Shown: piece after piece, positions 61,545 through 64,000 of the stretch
Numbering within the stretch: position 1 is the stretch's first letter
How the letters are laid out: every line of letters starts with the position of its first letter
Assembly: GCA_021648745.1 (NCBI GenBank)
Contig: JAKISE010000005.1
Coordinates: forward strand, 4,258-68,257
Source of the DNA: Cyclobacteriaceae bacterium
Lineage (GTDB): Bacteria > Bacteroidota > Bacteroidia > Cytophagales > Cyclobacteriaceae
Reading direction: 5' to 3'
Length of the DNA: 64,000 nucleotides
Notes under the pieces: generated by a model
Databases searched by the model: none
What the model was told of the DNA's origin: nothing
The model's input: the letters and a program-made list of their open reading frames with translations, nothing else
Position numbers and translations under genes: made by a program

Positions 61545-61928
61545 AACTAAATTTTAAGCTCAAAATAAATATTAACTAGAAAATTAGAATTTGTATATGG
61601 CAAATACAAGAGCAAATGCAAGTTCTACTAATAAATTTGAAATTATTGCGTGTAAATCGAAAGTTGCATATTTTGTATTTAACCCGAATTATGCGATAGG
61701 GTTCGTGATGAGGCTTTAAGTCACAATAAATCAGGCAGTTTGGATTCGAAAGCATAGCACCGCTATGGTGAGAACACAAACAAAGCAAAGCGACTGATTT
61801 GAAGTGAGTTAAAGGCCTAATAGAAATTCTATTGCATATTTCGGGTTTAAGCATATTTAAAAAGTTAATATAAAAAGATGTAATTTTGAAATTGCTAAGT
61901 AACTTCGTGTATAATTTAAGCTAAAATT
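61545..61928. other. 384-bp intergenic region holding a MITE-like element
   Basis: The only clear structure is the inverted-repeat element at 61678-61850. The GCATATTT octamer recurs at 61666, 61836-region and 61851. No convincing gene is present on either strand. Confidence 0.5.
61678..61850. repeat. MITE-like element with imperfect 17-bp terminal inverted repeats
   Basis: TTTAACCCGAATTATGC (61678-61694) and the reverse complement of GCATATTTCGGGTTTAA (61834-61850) match at 15 of 17 positions. A central hairpin CATAGC-ACC-GCTATG lies near 61753-61767. The ends share AACC(T/C)GAATTAT with the element at 8194, suggesting one family. No gene inside. Confidence 0.6.
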
Positions 61929-62399
61929 ATGGTTAAAGAATTCGAAATTTTATCTCAGAGCGAAAGAGAATTAATGTATTCACTTCCTATTTATGTTGCT
62001 GTATTAATAGCTGGTGCAGATGGCGATATTGACAACAGAGAAGTAAGTAGAGCTAATAATTTAGCAAATGATAAACTAAAGAATGCTCGAAAAGATTTGA
62101 TTTCTTATTATAATGAAGCTAATGAGAATTTTGAAGACAAACTAAAAATGGCAATTGCTAATCTTCCTTCAGGTACAACTGAGCGTCAAAAGTTGTTGGT
62201 TGAAAAACTAAAGAGTGCAAACGAAGTATTCGATAAGCTTCAAAATAAATATGCTATTTCTCTTTATTCAAGCCTCAAAGAAATTGCAAAGAAAATTGCT
62301 GAGGCTTCGGGAGGTGTTTTCGGCTACATGGCTATCGACTTTGAAGAATCGAAGTTAATAGAGCTTAAAATGATTAAGGATCCTTCTACAAGAAAATAG
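61929..62399 (+). CDS. Small alpha-helical protein, possible TerB-like fold
   Basis: The 156-residue protein has no signal peptide. The N-terminal part SLPIYVAVLIAGADGDIDNREVSRANNLAN resembles the acidic D/E-rich helix pair of TerB-like (tellurite-resistance) proteins. The rest is amphipathic helix (KLKSANEVFDKLQNKYAISLYSSLKEIAKKIAEASGG). The function is not known. It converges with the NPP-type phosphodiesterase, with only 1 nt between stop codons. Confidence 0.7.
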   Translation: MVKEFEILSQSERELMYSLPIYVAVLIAGADGDIDNREVSRANNLANDKLKNARKDLISYYNEANENFEDKLKMAIANLPSGTTERQKLLVEKLKSANEVFDKLQNKYAISLYSSLKEIAKKIAEASGGVFGYMAIDFEESKLIELKMIKDPSTRK

Positions 62400-62400
62400 G

Positions 62401-63663
62401 CTATTTTAAAATTGGAGATAGCACTGTTATATTTCCATCTATAGAGTCTTTGTCATATTCTAGGCCTAGAATATGGGCGATTAACGGATATACATGAATG
62501 TTCTCAAAAGGGGCTGCATTATTTATTTTTTTAAATGCAGGGCCAGTTGCATAAAAAATGGCACCCATTTCAGGTGTAAATTTTGGGTCATACCCATGAG
62601 TGCTTGAGCCTGTTGGAAAGGGAATTGACCTCCTGCCAAATGTATATGGTGCTTTGGGCATTATTACGATGTCACCAATGCTTTCTTGTCCAGCATTATA
62701 ATGGTACCTACTCGGCATATTGCCTTTTAAAAATACACTAAATCGTGTAGTGTCTTTAACCAAGGTTTGGTAAATGGAATCGATTCTTTCTTGATTAGTT
62801 GAATAGATCATGGCAGGAAAACTAGCCGAGTAATTAATATTGTTAGGTAAGAGTTCTTCTAAGTAAATTATGTTTTCTCTATCAACTTCTAGCATACCAT
62901 GATCTGAAACAATAATAATATTTACAGGTAAATTGAGCTGATCAACTTTAGATTTAAGGTCACCAATGACCTTATCGATGTAATTAACTCCAGCGGAAAT
63001 TTCATCCGAATTTGGGCCAAATTTGTGCCCTATGTCATCTGTAGTTGAGAAATATAAGGTAATAAAGTGAGGCCTTTCGGCTTCTGGGAGCTGTAACCAT
63101 GTAATGGTTTGGTTTACCCTGTCTGTATTGTTTACGTTGCCATCATATTTATAGTAGTACGTTGGATATACCCCTTTTATGGGTGCTTCACTACCAACCC
63201 AAAACATACTTGCACTCACCATTTTTTGCTCAACGGCCAATGTCCAAAGTGGTGTGCCCGTATAAAATGCGGGGTTTTCTACAACCTTTCTATTGCTAAT
63301 GGAGTAAGTTAAATCTAAATTTCTGTCATAAAATTCATTAGATACTAACCCATTATGACCAGGATATAAGCCTGTAACAATAGAATAATGATTTGGGAAA
63401 GTTTTAGAAGGAAATGAAGGAATCATTTTCTGTGCCTGTACATCAAAGCTCAACAGATTATTGGCCTTATAGCGTTTGGCATAATCATATCTAAAACCAT
63501 CCAATGAAACTAGAATAACATATGGCTTACCTAACTGATTATCGCTATTATGGAGCGAGCCTTTAATTTCTTTTAAGGCTGTTTCGGCAGATACTTGTGC
63601 TTTAATATGGCTGTTTTGTTGGCAGCCGAAAACAACAAATAGTAGTACAGGGAGGTATTTCAA
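62401..63663 (-). CDS. Alkaline phosphatase superfamily protein (NPP-type nucleotide pyrophosphatase/phosphodiesterase)
   Basis: The 420-residue protein has a lipobox-like Cys14 (LLFVVFGC). The metal-binding LVSLDGFRYDYA (Asp55) and nucleophile Thr88 in FPSKTFPNHYSIVTGLYPGHNG match the NPP family. Later come STTDDIGHKFGPNS and IIVSDHGMLEV (metal ligands) and GSSTHGYDP. The start codon is TTG at 63663; no ATG precedes the lipobox. It probably hydrolyses phosphodiester or pyrophosphate bonds in the periplasm or at the outer-membrane surface. Confidence 0.9.
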   Translation of the reverse strand: MKYLPVLLFVVFGCQQNSHIKAQVSAETALKEIKGSLHNSDNQLGKPYVILVSLDGFRYDYAKRYKANNLLSFDVQAQKMIPSFPSKTFPNHYSIVTGLYPGHNGLVSNEFYDRNLDLTYSISNRKVVENPAFYTGTPLWTLAVEQKMVSASMFWVGSEAPIKGVYPTYYYKYDGNVNNTDRVNQTITWLQLPEAERPHFITLYFSTTDDIGHKFGPNSDEISAGVNYIDKVIGDLKSKVDQLNLPVNIIIVSDHGMLEVDRENIIYLEELLPNNINYSASFPAMIYSTNQERIDSIYQTLVKDTTRFSVFLKGNMPSRYHYNAGQESIGDIVIMPKAPYTFGRRSIPFPTGSSTHGYDPKFTPEMGAIFYATGPAFKKINNAAPFENIHVYPLIAHILGLEYDKDSIDGNITVLSPILK

Positions 63664-63683
63664 GATAGTTTTGTGTTTGTAAA

Positions 63684-63715
63684 AAAAGGAGCCAGCACTA
63701 AAGCTGGCTCCTTTT
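63684..63715. terminator. Bidirectional terminator between the PPIase and the NPP gene
   Basis: AAAAGGAGCCAGC (63684-63696) pairs perfectly with GCTGGCTCCTTTT (63703-63715), a 13-bp stem with a 6-nt loop. On the minus strand it follows the PPIase stop by a few bases and ends in a run of T. Confidence 0.85.
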
Positions 63716-63719
63716 AAAT

Positions 63720-64000
63720 TTATTCAGATACAGTGATAGTTTCTATAACGTCACCTTCGCTTATTTTATCGATTACATCCAAGCCTTCAACTACTTTGGC
63801 GAAGCAAGTATGGTTTCTATCTAAATGAGCTGTGTTTTCACGGCTATGGCATACAAAAAATTGGCTTCCACCAGAATCTCTTCCTGCATGTGCCATAGAA
63901 AGTACCCCTTTGTCATGGTATTGATTGTCTCCATCAAGTTCGCATTTTATAGAATATCCTGGGCCACCAGCTCCGGTGCCATCTGGGCAACCACCTTGAA
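63720..64000 (-). CDS. Cyclophilin-type peptidyl-prolyl isomerase (3' part only)
   Basis: The last 93 codons or so are in the window; the gene continues past the right edge. Recognisable blocks are QGGCPDGTGAGGPGYSIKCEL, GVLSMAHAGRDSGGSQFFVCHS and HLDRNHTCFAKVVEGLDVIDKI. These are cyclophilin active-site segments (the GSQFF and HLD motifs). It ends DVIETITVSE. It assists protein folding. Whether it has a signal peptide cannot be seen. Confidence 0.93.
   Translation of the reverse strand, partial: QGGCPDGTGAGGPGYSIKCELDGDNQYHDKGVLSMAHAGRDSGGSQFFVCHSRENTAHLDRNHTCFAKVVEGLDVIDKISEGDVIETITVSE

Noticed and set aside
1..64000. CRISPR arrays, tRNA or rRNA genes
   Set aside because: No regularly spaced direct repeats and no clover-leaf or rRNA-like sequences were noticed on reading; a tRNAscan or CRISPR search was not possible.

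Overview
The window is AT-rich chromosomal DNA from a member of the Bacteroidota, most likely the order Cytophagales. The evidence is a short primary sigma factor of the Bacteroidetes type, promoters of the TTTG-N19-TAnnTTTG type, almost no Shine-Dalgarno sequences, and family-typical genes: a TonB receptor paired with a DUF4249 lipoprotein, a type IX secretion C-terminal domain, DUF6249 next to an ECF sigma factor, DUF349, a START-like/LptF pair and BshB1. It is mostly core genome. The window starts inside one gene (DUF1501, 1-167) and ends inside another (cyclophilin, from 63720).

Layout. 1-3.9 kb: DUF1501/DUF1800 pair, AI-2E-type permease and yebC on the minus strand. 3.9-4.5 kb: an IS200/IS605-like element with hairpin ends. 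4.5-8.2 kb: M48 peptidase, patatin and an outer-membrane barrel. 8.2-15.3 kb: the most accessory-looking part, with a MITE-like element, a REP-like hairpin, an Xre/RES toxin-antitoxin pair, an eight-haem cytochrome lipoprotein, dnaB, an oxidoreductase and a PemK/MazF-type pair. 15.3-21 kb: VWA membrane protein, OsmC, tpx and aconitase. 21-29.4 kb: a T9SS-exported SprB-repeat protein, a LuxC-like acyl-CoA reductase and a tricorn-type protease. 29.4-34.1 kb: two ECF sigma-factor modules. 34-41.4 kb: universal stress protein, class V aminotransferase, YheT hydrolase, TonB receptor/DUF4249 pair and DUF302. 41.4-54.2 kb: START-like/LptF, rpsO-pnp, rpoD, trxB, bshB1, a glycosyltransferase, pdxH, YqgE and DUF349. 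54.2-57 kb: serA/serB and a CarboxypepD_reg-like protein. 57-64 kb: serine hydrolase, a hybrid kinase with its sigma-54 response regulator, a small alpha-helical protein, an NPP-type phosphodiesterase and a cyclophilin.

How genes fit together. SerA and SerB overlap here, and a class V aminotransferase 19 kb away could supply the middle step of serine synthesis. Tpx, OsmC, TrxB and BshB1 form a scattered thiol/peroxide set. Pnp and S15 form the classical rpsO-pnp unit. The hybrid kinase and the NtrC-type regulator overlap by 17 nt and should act together.

The best candidate for something not obvious from gene names is the divergent promoter region at 30382-30468. Two mirror-image copies of TGTAACC-N17-GTCTA(A/T) drive a DUF6249 membrane protein in one direction and an ECF sigma factor in the other. 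A second theme is a family of short non-coding elements with terminal inverted repeats (8194-8329, 41841-42107, 61678-61850, with possible remnants near 36509 and 54226). I saw no CRISPR array, tRNA, rRNA, prophage or recognisable defence island.
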